Source of the DNA: Sipunculus nudus
Taxonomy: Eukaryota; Annelida; Sipuncula; Golfingiida; Sipunculidae
Reading direction: 5' to 3'
DNA length: 64,000 nt
Assembly: GCA_026874595.1 (NCBI GenBank)
Contig: CM049315.1
Location: 10,184,664 to 10,248,663 of the forward strand
Shown here piece by piece: positions 1-12,700 of the stretch. Below the pieces are notes generated by a model. The model saw nothing but the letters and a program-made list of their open reading frames with translations. It ran no database searches and had not been told where the DNA came from. The position numbers and the translations under genes were made by a program. How positions within the stretch are numbered: position 1 is the first letter of the stretch; every line of letters begins with the position of its first letter.

Positions 1-515
1 TGATTAGGCATATCAGTATTAGATTTTAGTTCCATGTGTATATAGTTCTGATAAGGTTCACCATTACATAATCAAATCCTATTGATTTGATTATAAAGCT
101 GCAATTCGCACGTTCGTGAACGCTATCAGGGCCCACATTAAACAAACTGGTATAACTAGCAGAGGCACAGTAAGAAATTAAAAATACAATTTATGGTTTA
201 TTGAAAATGACTTGTAAAATTGTTACATTTCATGGAAACATCTTTTCCTTACTTTTCACATGCGGATGCTTACAAAATATATTTTATTCCTTAAGTCTTT
301 ATCACAAAACACCCGTTTGTATGTAATTTGCCTTGAAACCTGCATGACCACGTTACTCTCTTTTCTAAAATTTTCCCTTCGTCGCCGGTGTATGTAAACG
401 TGGAGGTGCATTGTGGTGGTCCGCAGGTGACGCAAAAAAAACCCTAAACAGCTGAGTCGCACTTATTTTATTTCCACGTTGTATCTGCGGGATGATTTCC
501 GGTCATTTGCCCCGT

Positions 516-534
516 CCAATAGGAAGTATAAATA
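516..534 (+). promoter_or_regulatory. CCAAT box and TATA-like pair, possible promoter
   Basis: CCAAT (516-520) is followed seven bases later by TATAAATA (527-534). The surrounding 60 bases are GC-richer than the flanks, and a CAGCTG E-box lies upstream at about 450. A start site would be expected near 560. No coding exon is visible downstream, so a non-coding transcript or chance are both possible. Confidence 0.2.
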
Positions 535-1083
535 ATACGGAGAAACTGAATCTTCTTAACCACAAAGCAGTTGAACGAATAAACAGTATTTCCTCTTACA
601 AGACAACACCACGCTATTCTTAACATAACCTTATTAATGACTTCCGAGAAGAAATTATTTGTTTAGTTAAATTACTTGAACCTTAAAATCTTTACGACTG
701 TGGTAACTGTTTTTTTTTTCATATATTAGCAAGAAATAATAGCAATTATGTAATTGATAGCAATTAAATAAGAAAGAATTCTATCAAAATGTACATGAAA
801 ACCGATATATGCATGGGTATATCGGTGAAATGACGATAAAAATAACTGGTCAGTTGAAGTTAGTTTGTTAAGTGATATTTAGGTAGAAGGATTAGGTCAC
901 ATCCATTGTATTAAATCTGGCCTCACGTAGACCTCAAACGAACTGAACGCACAAGGAGCCGGGTTAACAGTAATCGAAAATACTGTCGACCGCCCTACAA
1001 TAAATCGGATGAATGCGGATAAGTGGCCTATTGCGGATCACGATCCGGATTTTATGCTAGTGCGGACAAGGGTCATAAATACT

Positions 1084-1106
1084 CCCCCCCCCCCCCCCCC
1101 CCCCCC
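1084..1106. repeat. poly-C run (23 C)
   Basis: An uninterrupted run of 23 C. Such runs are length-unstable and prone to assembly error. Confidence 0.95.
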
Positions 1107-1305
1107 ACTCCACATTTTAGTGCGTGGTGGTCAATGTAACTATCCTCCCTGATAATCAAAGAATAATATTTACATATTGGAAACATATATTTACATATCT
1201 AAACCTAGCTTAGAATTAACATATATTAGAATCATAATATCTTATTTTTTCAAACCTAATACCTTATTTTTAAATGTCGAAATGTACAACACAGACAATA
1301 AAAGA

Positions 1306-1308
<3 letters not shown>

Positions 1309-1348
<40 letters not shown>
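1309..1348. repeat. (AT)20 microsatellite
   Basis: Forty bases of perfect AT dinucleotide. It makes a spurious Tyr/Ile open frame on the plus strand. Confidence 0.95.
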
Positions 1349-1351
<3 letters not shown>

Positions 1352-3034
1352 CCATCTTTGATTACCCTCCTCGCCTGCGAGTCATCCCTACATTTTAAGT
1401 TAAATTGACACGGCCATATTTCGTAGACCACTGCCTGCCTGCTAACATAGCGTGTATTAAAACTGGATCTGTTAATTTGTTGTTAAAACCTCAGTCAAGA
1501 TATATGTAGTATTGTTTACATGTGAATGACAGGTAACCTGGTCGATACGATCCGCGTCCCCGATTTAGTTTGTAATCATCGTTCAGACATGTCGCTCCTC
1601 AACAGGAAGCGGAAAGAAGCAAATGATCCAATCGATATAGTGTCCACATTCAATAACAGACGTGAATAACAAAATTGAAATAACTTACCGAGAACGACAA
1701 TTCTTCCGTTTTGTCTATTTTATTGTATAAAACGTTATAATTAAATTAATTCGGAGAAAAGAATCCATGACCACAATGTTATCACAATTTATATTCTCGA
1801 TAAAAACAATAACGACGGTAATATTACTACCACCACCACTACTACTACCCAATAATATATTGATAATAATAATGATCATATTAATAATATTTATACTAAT
1901 ACAAAAAGAACTCACATAAAATGAATAGAACTTATTGAATTAAAATAATTTATTGAGCTTAAATTTACGTTACTGTCATCATTTAAGAGAATATTTCCGA
2001 ATATATCACGTCAGCTGGACATGCATGGCACATTTCAAGTAATGTTTTTAAATACCCACAACACAAACAGCCCCCGAAAGCACTGGGAGATTGCATGCTC
2101 CCACTCAGAAAGCCAATGTCGTTTAGTGCCAACAATGCCACTAGATGACAGCACGGTGATTGAAATTAAGCACATTTTGGCCATCTCGAAATTTCGAAAC
2201 TAGTTTCGCATTGATTTTATAAATGGACTACTTCGTTTTTGATAGACAAATTATGATAACATCATAGATTATTAAATATAATTTAATGAATTAATGATGA
2301 AAATATTATCAAAAGTTTGATTTCCATGCCTGGGCACATTGAGATCAAGTGAGAGCATTATTAATTGTGACTGGCCAATTTATACTACTACTATGATGAA
2401 AATAGACTGTTTCTCTGTGTCCTATAATACACCTACGTGACAAACGACATTGAAACACAGGATACGTGCGTCTCGTCTTTTACAGGATTAAAGTAGGGAA
2501 AAACGAATTTCAAAACACTTCCAAAAGAAGGTTTATACCTCAATCATTGCTTATTTAATTCTAACAGGCATCAATAGCAGAAGTTAATATAATAATTAAC
2601 AAAATTGCACTACTTTGGCCCACTGCCGCCATCATGCCAGTATAATTATCGAGTTGGCGGTTTCGGCGAAACCAGTTTGATTTCGGTATTATTAAGTGAA
2701 CAGTTTCCCGGAAGTGGCCCAAACCTAAACGAGTTTCGAATTTACGAGTGGGCCCTTACGTACAATAATACACCTGGATTTATATATGAAGCAAGTTTAG
2801 TTGAAAATTCGATCTGGTTTTTTTGGGATTCCGTGTACTAAACACATTGGAAAAAAAATCGTTAAATGCGTAGATATTTTGGATATCTACAAATTACAGA
2901 CATAAAAACACAGACAGATATACACACAAGAGAAAAAGCATGTATATTGGTTAGATTTTGTTTTCGAAGGAAAAACATTTTTAAACTCAGGACACGCATA
3001 CCACGTGACCAAGTCTTCAAATAAAGATGACAAG

Positions 3035-3042
3035 TGACGTCA
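3035..3042. promoter_or_regulatory. CRE palindrome TGACGTCA
   Basis: A perfect full CRE/ATF palindrome. A CACGTG E-box lies about 30 bases to the left (near 3002) and another about 80 bases to the right (near 3120). Function is inferred from the motif alone. Confidence 0.35.
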
Positions 3043-3292
3043 GAGTGTATAGTCACTGTAAGTACAGCGTGCTGGCTGAATCCGCATTCGTTCAATTCAT
3101 GTAGACGTTTTTATGGTGTCACGTGGTCACTATACGCGAAAAATGCAATGAATGTAACTCCATGTATAACAAAACAAATAAAAAATATAAAAGTGAAGTT
3201 AAACTTCACCATACGCTTTAGCAATATATATATAAATATATATATAAACTGTATATATACTAAGGTGAGCCGGACACGAACCGCTGTTGGTA

Positions 3293-3300
3293 TGACGTCA
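3293..3300. promoter_or_regulatory. CRE palindrome TGACGTCA
   Basis: The second perfect CRE palindrome, 258 bases right of the first. No adjacent gene is recognised. Confidence 0.35.
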
Positions 3301-3780
3301 TCAAGGAGAGATATTCAGGGAATGCAAGCAGAGGATGAGTGTCAACAGTACATATCTTAATAAAGGAAACACGTGAGCCAAAAAATCTGTGTGCATGCAA
3401 AGACTGTCGGTCAGAAGAAATGAATAATAACTGAAAATTTCGACAATTATAAGATGCGAGTAATGAATCAGTTGTTTGTTTATAACCTGATCAAAAATAA
3501 AAAATATATATATATAATGTGTTGAAGGAAAAGATGTCATAACTAAATGGATTCAGAGAGGATATTTTCCCTGAATAACTATGGTTCACGAAGGACAAAC
3601 ACTATATTATTCTATAACTGTTAAAAGATATATGTATTGTGTAAATACTAAGGCCAGTGCCACATTTTATAGAACTGTATAGGTATTTAAAACAGAATAC
3701 AATATTGAAAGGCAGATTAAAAATAAAAAGGGACATACACATTTAAAAAATTAAAGATTTCTCAAACTATATAATCCGTT

Positions 3781-4630
3781 CCACCCACCTGTTTTTTTTT
3801 TTTTTTTTTTTTTTTTTGTAGATTATTACGTGAAAGCTTATATTTTTTCAATAATTTAGTAGAAAACAGAAAGTGGAAGTGAAAACCTAATGCAAAAAAA
3901 AAAACAAATATAATAAAAAGGTATAGGCACCTCCCGCATCAATTTTAACCCCCCCCCCCAATAATAAAAAATTATAACATTTTAAAAATTCTATATTTCA
4001 AGAAGATAAAATAATATAATTTTGATCAGATTTCCTTTATTATGAAGTGCTTTTACCTGTTTAGCAAAAAAATCTTCATGCTTTCCCTGATCATATGACA
4101 TTTTTATCGAAACATACATAAAAAGTTAATGAAAATATCGCCCGCCAGCACTTATTTCTGAAAAAGAGTGTCTGAGGACCATACTTTTATTTTTTGGCCA
4201 AATATGGCAAGCAAACATTATAAAATTAATCTCCAGTTTACGTTTGACAACTTTTTTACTCTTTCCAATGATTTCACTGGTCAGATGCATGTGTCCCTGC
4301 ATGAGTAGCCATCTTTGTTTTGCCTGCATGGTCATATTTTTAGAATGCTTACTTGATATCATCCAATCAGCAGCTGTCAACTGAGGCTGTTTTTTGCATG
4401 TGACCAATGACCTTGACCGCCACAAGTGGGCCTGATATGTTGTAAAAAGTGATTTCTCATATTTTAAAATAATTGTGTTTCTTAAATAGTGTGTAAGGTA
4501 TAGGCGTTTATTTCCCTTGTAGAAAATTAGGTCCATAAATATTGTATCCTTTATTTAATATTTTCTGTCTCGAAATGTAATTAATAGAAATTTTCCCAGC
4601 AAAAAAAAAAAAAAAAAAAAAAATAGGTGG
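3781..4630. repeat. possible transposon-like element bracketed by T26 and A23 runs
   Basis: The left edge reads CCACCCACCT followed by 26 T (3792-3817). The right edge reads 23 A (4601-4623) followed by AGGTGG. The ends are therefore inverted with respect to each other (CCACCT then poly-T when read inward). The 850-bp interior includes an A/T-rich first half and the longest minus-strand open frame outside tandem repeats (136 codons, 4126-4536), which I do not recognise. Two separate retrotransposed A-tails in opposite orientation are an alternative reading. Confidence 0.3.
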
Positions 4631-5023
4631 ACAGGAGGGGATCAAATTGACTTAAGTATACGGTTAATATCGTTACAGTGCAAGAAGCTAGTAAAAGTGT
4701 ACCTGATTGTTATGTCGGTTCCTGTAATTCTTCAGTTTTGTGTTTTGTTTAGAAAATGTTTACCGAGATGATAAGTCACCACGTTTTTGGACGTGTTCGT
4801 GTATTTGTGTTATGCTCATTCTTGTGAATAATATTTCATTCAGCCTGATTCAGGTCAAGTCTCAGTATATTTCTGTCTCTTATAAATGTATATGTAAGGT
4901 TAATCAAGAAGTTTTAAAAACCTGCACAGAGTGCGATATAAGGTTTCCAAAGCATACTGACAAACAAAGTAAGTATTAGTTCGGGTGGATGCTCTAGAAA
5001 GTAAAAGCAGCAAGGGTGGCTAC

Positions 5024-5151
5024 TGTCGTGCGACTTCATGTTGTGTATCAGTTTTTCGGAGCTGCTTTAGGTCACGTGGACTAGCCGTCAGGCGCAAGCA
5101 CAAGTCAGTTATTTAACGCCGTATATGTTGGCATAATGCAGTCGCACGACA
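5024..5151. mobile_element. short inverted-repeat element (128 bp)
   Basis: TGTCGTGCGACT at 5024-5035 is mirrored exactly by AGTCGCACGACA at 5140-5151. Allowing one mismatch, the pairing continues inward for a few more bases. The interior has a CACGTG E-box. The size suits a foldback element or MITE, but I see no clear target-site duplication. Confidence 0.4.
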
Positions 5152-5465
5152 CGTCCGGTTATATCCGCATTGCTGAAAAGATGAAATCAGTTTTGTGTGT
5201 AAGTAGTGCAACGCTAAATGACACTTTTATCTCAGCCAAAAGGCCCGCTCTGTAAACCTTTGGATCTATATCGACCATCCCGCCTCAAATTTGTCCCAAA
5301 ATGTTATTTTGTAAAAAAAAAAAAACAAGTATACTAGGCCACGTGCGAACCTCGATGTCAGCTTTTGATATCCGTAAAAACCATTTATTTTGTTTTCTCT
5401 TGCCTGACGTATTCACGTATCTCATGAAATGTTAAACATGGTTCTACATGCATTTATATTAGATA

Positions 5466-5975
5466 AAATTCTGAATTCAATTCTGATTTACCAATGCCTA
5501 CGCGAATACAAAGAAATCGTGAATTCTTGCATTTTACGAACAATCGCTCTAATGGGTTTGGCATCGTACAAAATTATAAAGAAAAAAATATCTCTTTACA
5601 AATTGCCACAAAGTCAACAGAAAATGGACAACCGACACAGACGAAGATATAACCTCCTTTCTGATGGTAATAAAATGCACCTCTCATCAGTAAAAATTCT
5701 CATTCTTCTCAAGGGGCGGGGGATGGGATATTTGGGGTTATTTGCTTCCGAACTCTCGGGTCTATTCGAAGATTATCTTGTTGACTGGATCATATATAGT
5801 CGGTTCACTTGGTAAATTTTGAATTCCGTTCTGATTAACCAAGGCAAATACAAAGAAATCGTGAATTCATGCATTTTACGAACAATAGCTCTTTTGGGTT
5901 TGGCATCGTCCAAAATTAGAGAAAAATTATCTCTATACAAATTGTCGCAAGTTAACAGAAAATTGACAATGACCA
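5466..5975. repeat. direct duplication of a ~165-bp segment, 348 bp apart
   Basis: The segment near 5466-5632 recurs at about 5814-5975 with scattered substitutions. Shared words include AAAGAAATCGTGAATTC and GCATTTTACGAACAAT. The same plus-strand frame stays open through both copies and gives similar peptides, with CILRTIAL in each. Open frames on the other strand are just as long, so coding is not supported. It may be two halves of a degenerate dispersed repeat. Confidence 0.6.
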
Positions 5976-6014
5976 TGCCATATTTTCAAGGTCAAGTTTA
6001 GGAGCGGTCAGTGA

Positions 6015-6022
6015 TGACGTCA
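6015..6022. promoter_or_regulatory. CRE palindrome TGACGTCA
   Basis: The third perfect CRE palindrome in the first 6.1 kb, set in the wider palindrome AGTGATGACGTCACT. It lies just after the second copy of the 165-bp duplication. Confidence 0.35.
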
Positions 6023-6690
6023 CTGAAGTTTGGGCGTGACAAAGGTTTATTAATCAGGAACACGAAGCTATACACGCGCTGGTTAACTCCTCTCACGACG
6101 TCGTGGTGTCTACGACGTTATATTGAACAAATACCCACGTAACTACACTGATTGTAATCATCATAAGTATCTAAGTAACTGACACGTTAATCAGTGCATG
6201 AACGGCTCGGCACGAAAATAGTTACTTTGATGTAAACAGTATTTAATACCTACCAACACACAATATATACGGCTAACTAGAAGAATAATTATCTATTATG
6301 TTTAATGTTAGCCTTAAAAAAATCCAGAGGTGCATTTGTGCTGTTACATAATTGTACTTGTTTACAATTATAAATATCTGGAATTTAATTTGCAGGTCCA
6401 TAAATAATTCTCATTAACTTTGATTACGTTACTGTTCAGGTCAATAAGCAACTTTGTTTTACAAAGGATGCTTAAATATAATAAGTCGTAATTCATAAAT
6501 ATATCATATATATTTCGAATATCTTTTTATAATTATAATTAACCTTGACCGCATACATCAAAGTCCAGATTTGGAATCAACATTCATTTTTTAAAAAGGC
6601 TACTGTAGATATAGTATCGCCATATATATAAATATGAATGACAGAATAAATACTTCATATACTCTTACACATGCATAAACATACACACAT

Positions 6691-6696
<6 letters not shown>

Positions 6697-6727
<31 letters not shown>
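6697..6727. repeat. (AG)n microsatellite
   Basis: About 31 bases of AG dinucleotide, preceded by a short CA-rich tract. Confidence 0.95.
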
Positions 6728-6730
<3 letters not shown>

Positions 6731-9700
6731 TCTACATACATATATATGTTATACCCATACTCGCGCATCATTTTCCATATAACTTAAAGCAGTAACAAAA
6801 AAGGTCTCACTTTTCATAACTTGATTTTATCCTAATTCTGTATATAGAGTTAGTCACGTGTATCGCCTATATATAGACACGGTCTAACAACATTCATGAC
6901 TATACCGGAGATCCGTATGTAAATTAATTAGGTTATATTCTAAGGAAATTATATAACTGCACAACATCGTAATTTTGAAAGCGCTACCATGCACGGAAGC
7001 TTTGATATGTACTTTTATATTGTGTGCATATAAAACACTATTCGTGCATAGTCTATATACTGTAATGAAAAAGTCTTAAATTGATGCTTCGTCATATTTA
7101 TAGATTCTAACTGCATAATTGAAAAATAACCAAAGAATTATGAGTTGAAATATGACATTAAATATAATTTATTCAAATTTGATATATAACAAAATGTTTG
7201 CAAATTTGCGCAAACAAAATAAGAAAGCCGATCTATATATGGTGCATATCCCTGATATGAGTTGTCGTCTGGTCGACAAAAGTGAATTATTTCCCCCAAG
7301 ACCATAAAGTGATTTTTGGTATATGACCAGAACAAAACTAGACATTTTAGAACTGCATAAATTGCCAATTACAACTTTATTTTTTTATTTTTTTTTTTCA
7401 TTTTGTAAGTAAACAGAGGGCAGTTACATGTCACTATATACCCTGATACTAATTAAATAGTGTTGGGTATTTGACGCACAAGGGTTTGGCATCTAGTGAT
7501 TGGTGATACCGGCAAGGGTTTCCCTGGCAACCGATATTTTATTTTTACAATTTTTACACAGACCCATCTGGATTTAGCCTTGGTGTAGCCCAAGTTTACT
7601 CATGAAGTGCTTCCGGTGAACCTAAACAGCTATAGGAGTAAACAAGTGCATGTCGTCTAAATTCAGAAACAAATATTTGTATTCACTGGAAATCAGTCAG
7701 ATTGGTTTAAGTCTTATCCGGTACCAATGTCGCCGTGTGCAAAATTTCAAATATAATTTACATTTGTAGAATTGCCGATAATCAGGTTCACTTAAGTGCA
7801 TGCTTTTGTAATATCCCCTACAGTTTTCATGACATGTCCTTGTTTCACGCAAGCATGAGTTGACCTTTGCCCTTTCTTTATGATATGACCTGCATTGATT
7901 TGTATATAAAGTTACCATTAGTATATATATTATTATATATTTGAAACCTCACCGATCCATCACAGGTTTTGTATTCAAAGATCACCTTAGCTTGTTATCT
8001 AACCAAGCAGTGAACCATTTTCCTGCAAAAGTAGAAAATATATATCGGCCGACTTAATTCCAAAATTCAAATTTTATTTAAATAAGGTGAAAATGTATAA
8101 ATCATACACGAAGCCAATATGTAATAATGAGGACAATTGCAATATAATATCAGCAAAATCTCCAAACGTATAACCTGATTTGAGTTAATCCTATAGATGG
8201 GGCTGTTAACAGCAAAAAAAATTTCACAGAGGTCTGTGGCTAAGGATTATACATTGTAATGGTCTGATATAAAACAGACTATTTGCACATCATTAGATTC
8301 TACATCAAAGATTTAAATCCAACTATATATCGGATTGATTATGTAGCAAAAATCACTCAGATCTAACTGAAACCCTGCTTTAGGTTCGTTACAGAAAATT
8401 CATAATTCTTCTAGTTTTATAATGATTTATAAACATGACCATTACAATTGGGCTTCCTGCTCTAGCTGACTGCAAGTCATGTGCATGCATAACCCGGCTT
8501 GGCAAGGATTTTGGATCACTGACACAGCGTCACGGCCAATCCCCAGATTTTTTACAGGCACTTACACTTAAAACAACTTTAATTACATGTTCAAGCTTTT
8601 GTTGTTGTGATAATATATATATTTATATAATACCTTACACAGGTGATACACGCCATTAAGTCACTTAGCTTTGAACGTGAGCCCGTCTTCTAACCAGTAC
8701 ATGTGAGCCGGTACACCTGGACTGAACCGAAAGGTACTCTCAAGAGAACATGCTGAGAAACACACCAACACATATTTGTGTCCTTGTAGTTTATTTTTCA
8801 TAATATTGTTTTCAAATTAACAAATAAACTAAGAATCCCCTGACGGCCGCTACATATAACATAATCCACATGCGTCCAATCAAATTAAAGAAGCATTCTC
8901 TAGCTGCCTAAAAATCGCTCTAACTATCATGTGTTTTTTTTTTTATCTGATTTAGTTCTTATCCTCTAGTAAACCTTGAATCTGAAATATCCGTCATGAC
9001 AGTTCACATTGAATACTATATTCATAACCTGGTATGGCAACAGGATAAGTGGCTTCTGTTTAATAACTCGTCATTTTCAATTGCTATTATGTCTTTTCAA
9101 GTGTGTTTGTATGAGACATGACGTAGCTGATCCCGAGGTGCTGCTGTGTGTGTAAACAACAGATTACTTGCGTCCGACGCACAGACATACTTCACCCGTG
9201 CATTATTTGGCCCGTGGAGCACCTGGACCCCAAAGAGGTTGGGTGAAGGGATTATTTCTTACATCTCAAGCGTATCGTGACAGCTTCGTATGAAAGTAAT
9301 TCCTTATCCAAATAAATTCATCTTCTTTTAACTGCAAGCCGCCATAAATCATCAGTATTTTAATTCTCCTTCAGACGGTTTTTTTTTTTCAAAGGGAAAA
9401 TTTTGTAACACTGGTGAAGAAAGTGACAGTAGTTGTTCCGTTCACCCTTTAGTTAGTTTTACAGACACTGTTTGTTCTCAAATCTTAAACTTTAAAGAAT
9501 CTTGAAATAAACGCAGTTAATGCATTTATATAGAATGTTCCTTGGCCCATAACGAATCAAGTCATTGTACACGCGTACTTGACGTAATTAAAACATATAT
9601 GCATCGTGAATAGGTTTCATGTATCAAGTGTCAATGTGTTTAATTGATTTGATTAATGACTGGTGATTTTTACCCTCTGGAAACGTGAATGGGATCACAT

Positions 9701-9884
9701 TTTAAGGATAACGAATTACAGTTATTTACAACAAAGCGTCGGCGTTGAAACTGAAGTGTTAACATTAAAGAAAACATGCTAGCACACGTTTATATTACCG
9801 AACCAAAGTATGTTAATTGTTTTGTGTATGTACACACTGTTGACACGTTCATCAATCCAGGCATGACGTGCAGGTATCATTATC

Positions 9885-10051
9885 GGGGCGGATCCAGAAT
9901 TTTGTGAAGGGAGGGTTATAAGAATTTCAATATGGGACTATATAATACACGAAAAACGCCACAACACCATTAAGGCAGGAATGGGCAACCTTCATGCAGG
10001 TTACACCCCCTAACCAACCAACCCCCCAACGTCTGTATGGATCCGTCCCTG
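9885..10051. repeat. GGGGCGGATCC-ended short inverted element
   Basis: The left end is GGGGCGGATCC (9885-9895). The right end is GGATCCGTCCCTG (10039-10051), an inverted version of the left. The interior is C- and A-rich with no coding. Related ends occur at 27693, 35153, 38666 and 42011, so this is a dispersed family. Confidence 0.45.
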
Positions 10052-11399
10052 ATTTTATATACATTGTCTGCCCTCATGCAAAGGCAAGATGTTTTCCCCC
10101 TTACTTGATTTAGAATTCACTGTACCGGTACATACCGAACCAAGGAGATTTTGTATCTGTTCATGTAAAGAAAGACCTTGTTCTTGACCTTCTGTCAAAA
10201 TAAGAAATACAAGGTATTTTGATTGATTAATGTTTCTTTTTTTTTTTGTCATATATGTTCAGATCATAGATGCATTATCTTCTCATATCACGTGACAACT
10301 ATCAATTCAGCTAAACCTAAAGAAAAAGACATCGACCTGACAATCACGTGCCAGCACTGACCAATCACACGCAGCCTCGATATGGCTGACTGCTCAACGA
10401 AAAAAAAACCATGACTGCGCCAATGTTGGTTATTAGGGCGCATTCTGTCACGGAAAGAGCAAGGTGTAATACATAATAAATGCATGAGGAAATATACTTC
10501 AGGTGCTGCCACATCCCTTCACTGTGGGACCCTCCAGGCTCTGTCTGTACAGTCCTGAGGTGTACTGAGGCCCGATTAACTCATGCATGCACATACTGAA
10601 GTAAATGAGACAGAGTATTTAGGAAAGACAAAATATACTTAAAATACATTACTGTACTGACAAGCTATCCCTTGCTAAGGCAATCCCTCGAGGTATTTTG
10701 TGTATGAAAAAGGCCTAATGCAGAGTCAACACAATACGACAAGTAAATTGTGTCACTGTTCCGTCGATGAATTCTAACAGATTCTTGTTTAAACTGACGA
10801 TTTATATACGATATATAAAGTTCTACTCAAAAGTGTGTTCGTAGTACGTATTTGACTAAAACAATTCTCTGTAGACCGTGTGTCCGTGGTGCTTATTTGA
10901 CAAAACAATTCTCTGTAGATCGTGTGTCCGTGGTGCTTATTTGACAAAACTCTTCTCTGTAGATCGCGTGTCCGTGGTGCTTATTTGACAAAACAATTTT
11001 CTGTTGACCGTGTGTCCGTGGTGCTTATTTGACGAAACAATTTTCCGTAGACCGTGGGTCCGTGGTGCTTATTTGACAAAACAATTTTCCGTAGACCATG
11101 TGTCCGTGGGGCTAATTAACAAAACAATTCTATGTACACCGTGTGTCTGTAGTGCTTATTTGACAAAACATTTCTCTGTAGACCGTGTGTCCGTAGTGCT
11201 TATTTGACAAAACAATTCTCTGTAGACCATGTGTCCGTGGTGCTTATTTGACAAAACACTTCTCTGTTGACCGTGTGTCCGAAGTGCTTATTTGACAAAA
11301 CAATTCTCTGTAGACCGTGTGTCCGTGGTGCTTATTTGACAAAATTATTCTCTATAGACTGTGTGTCCGTAGTGCTTATTTGACAAAACAATTTTCTGT

Positions 11400-12700
11400 A
11401 GACCGTGTGTCCTTGGTGCTTATTAACAAAACAATTCTATGTACACCGTGTGTCTGTAGTGCTAATTTGACAAAATAATGTTCTGTAGACCGTGTGTCCG
11501 TGGTGCTTATTTGACAAAACAATTTTCTGTAGACCATGTGTCCTTGGTGCTTATTAACAAAACAATTCTATGTACACCGTGTGTCTGTAGTGCTAATTTG
11601 ACAAAATAATGTTCTGTAGACCGTGTGTCCGTGGTGCTTATTTGACAAAACACTTCTCTGTTGACCTTGTGTCCGTGGTGCTTATTTGACAAAACACTTC
11701 TATGTACACCGTGTGTCTGTAGTGCTTATTTGACAAAACACTTCTATGTACACCGTGTGTCCGTGGTGCTTATTTGACAAAACACTTCTCTGTTGACCGT
11801 GTGTCCGTGGTGCTTATTTGACAAAACAATTTTCTGTAGACCGTGTGTCCATGGTGCTTATTTGACAAAACACTTCTATGTACACCGTGTGTCTGTAGTG
11901 CTAATTTGACAAAATAATGTTCTGTAGACCATGTGTCCGTGGTGCTTATTTGACAAAACACTTCTCTGTTGACCTTGTGTCCGTGGTGCTTATTTGACAA
12001 AACAATTCTATGTACACCGTGTGTCTGTAGTGCTAATTTGACAAAATAATGTTCTGTAGACCATGTGTCCGTGGTGCTTATTTGACAAAACACTTCTCTG
12101 TTGACCTTGTGTCCGTGGTGCTTATTTGACAAAACAATTTTCTGTAGACCGTGTGTCCGTGGTGCTTATTTGATAAAACACTTCTATGTACACCGTGTGT
12201 CCGTGGTGCTTATTTGACAAAACACTTCTCTGTTGACCTTGTGTCCGTGGTGCTTATTTGACAAAACAATTTTCTGTAGACCGTGTGTCCGTGGTGCTTA
12301 TTTGACAAAACACTTCTATGTACACCGTGTGTCTGTAGTGCTAATTTGACAAAATAATGTTCTGTAGACCATGTGTCCGTGGTGCTTATTTGACAAATCA
12401 CTTCTCTGTTGACCTTGTGTCCGTGGTGCTTATTTGACAAAACAATTCTATGTGCACCGTGTGTCTGTAGTGCTAATTTGACAAAATAATGTTCTGTAGA
12501 CCATGTGTCCGTGGTGCTTATTTGACAAAACACTTCTCTGTTGACCGTGTGTCCGTGGTGCTTATTTGACAAAACAATTCTATGTACACCGTGTGTCTGT
12601 AGTGCTAATTTGACAAAATAATGTTCTGTAGACCGTGTGTCCGTGGTGCTTATTTGAAAAAACAATTTTCTGTTGACCGTGTGTCCGTGGTGCTTATTTG
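11400..12700. repeat. 132-bp (3-monomer) higher-order repeat zone
   Basis: The diagnostic variant TATGTACACCGTGTGTCTG recurs at spacings close to 132 bases, for example near 11438, 11570, 11877, 12009, 12317, 12449 and 12580. A 10-monomer (440-bp) similarity also links the blocks around 11770-12132 and 12210-12572. Confidence 0.75.

Larger units (their letters stand above)
1..3780. other. intergenic AT-rich DNA, no gene recognised
   Basis: I find no coding exon with family resemblance. Open frames are short and scattered over all frames. The stretch holds a 23-base C run, an (AT)20 microsatellite, two perfect CRE palindromes and one CCAAT/TATA-like pair, listed separately. The open frame at 2605-2841 is isolated and matches no family I know. 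Confidence 0.6.
6030..10830. other. intergenic AT-rich DNA, no gene recognised
   Basis: No exon, RNA gene or conserved domain is visible. It contains a GA microsatellite (6697-6727), several A/T runs and one short GGATCC-ended repeat (9885-10051). Confidence 0.6.

Noticed and set aside
2605-2841. 78-codon plus-strand frame (MHYFGPLPPS start) as a small gene
   Set aside because: It has no family resemblance, no splice or promoter context, and a length expected by chance.
4126-4536. 136-codon minus-strand frame as a gene
   Set aside because: It is isolated, has no recognised domain and lies inside a repeat-like interval; kept only as part of that element.
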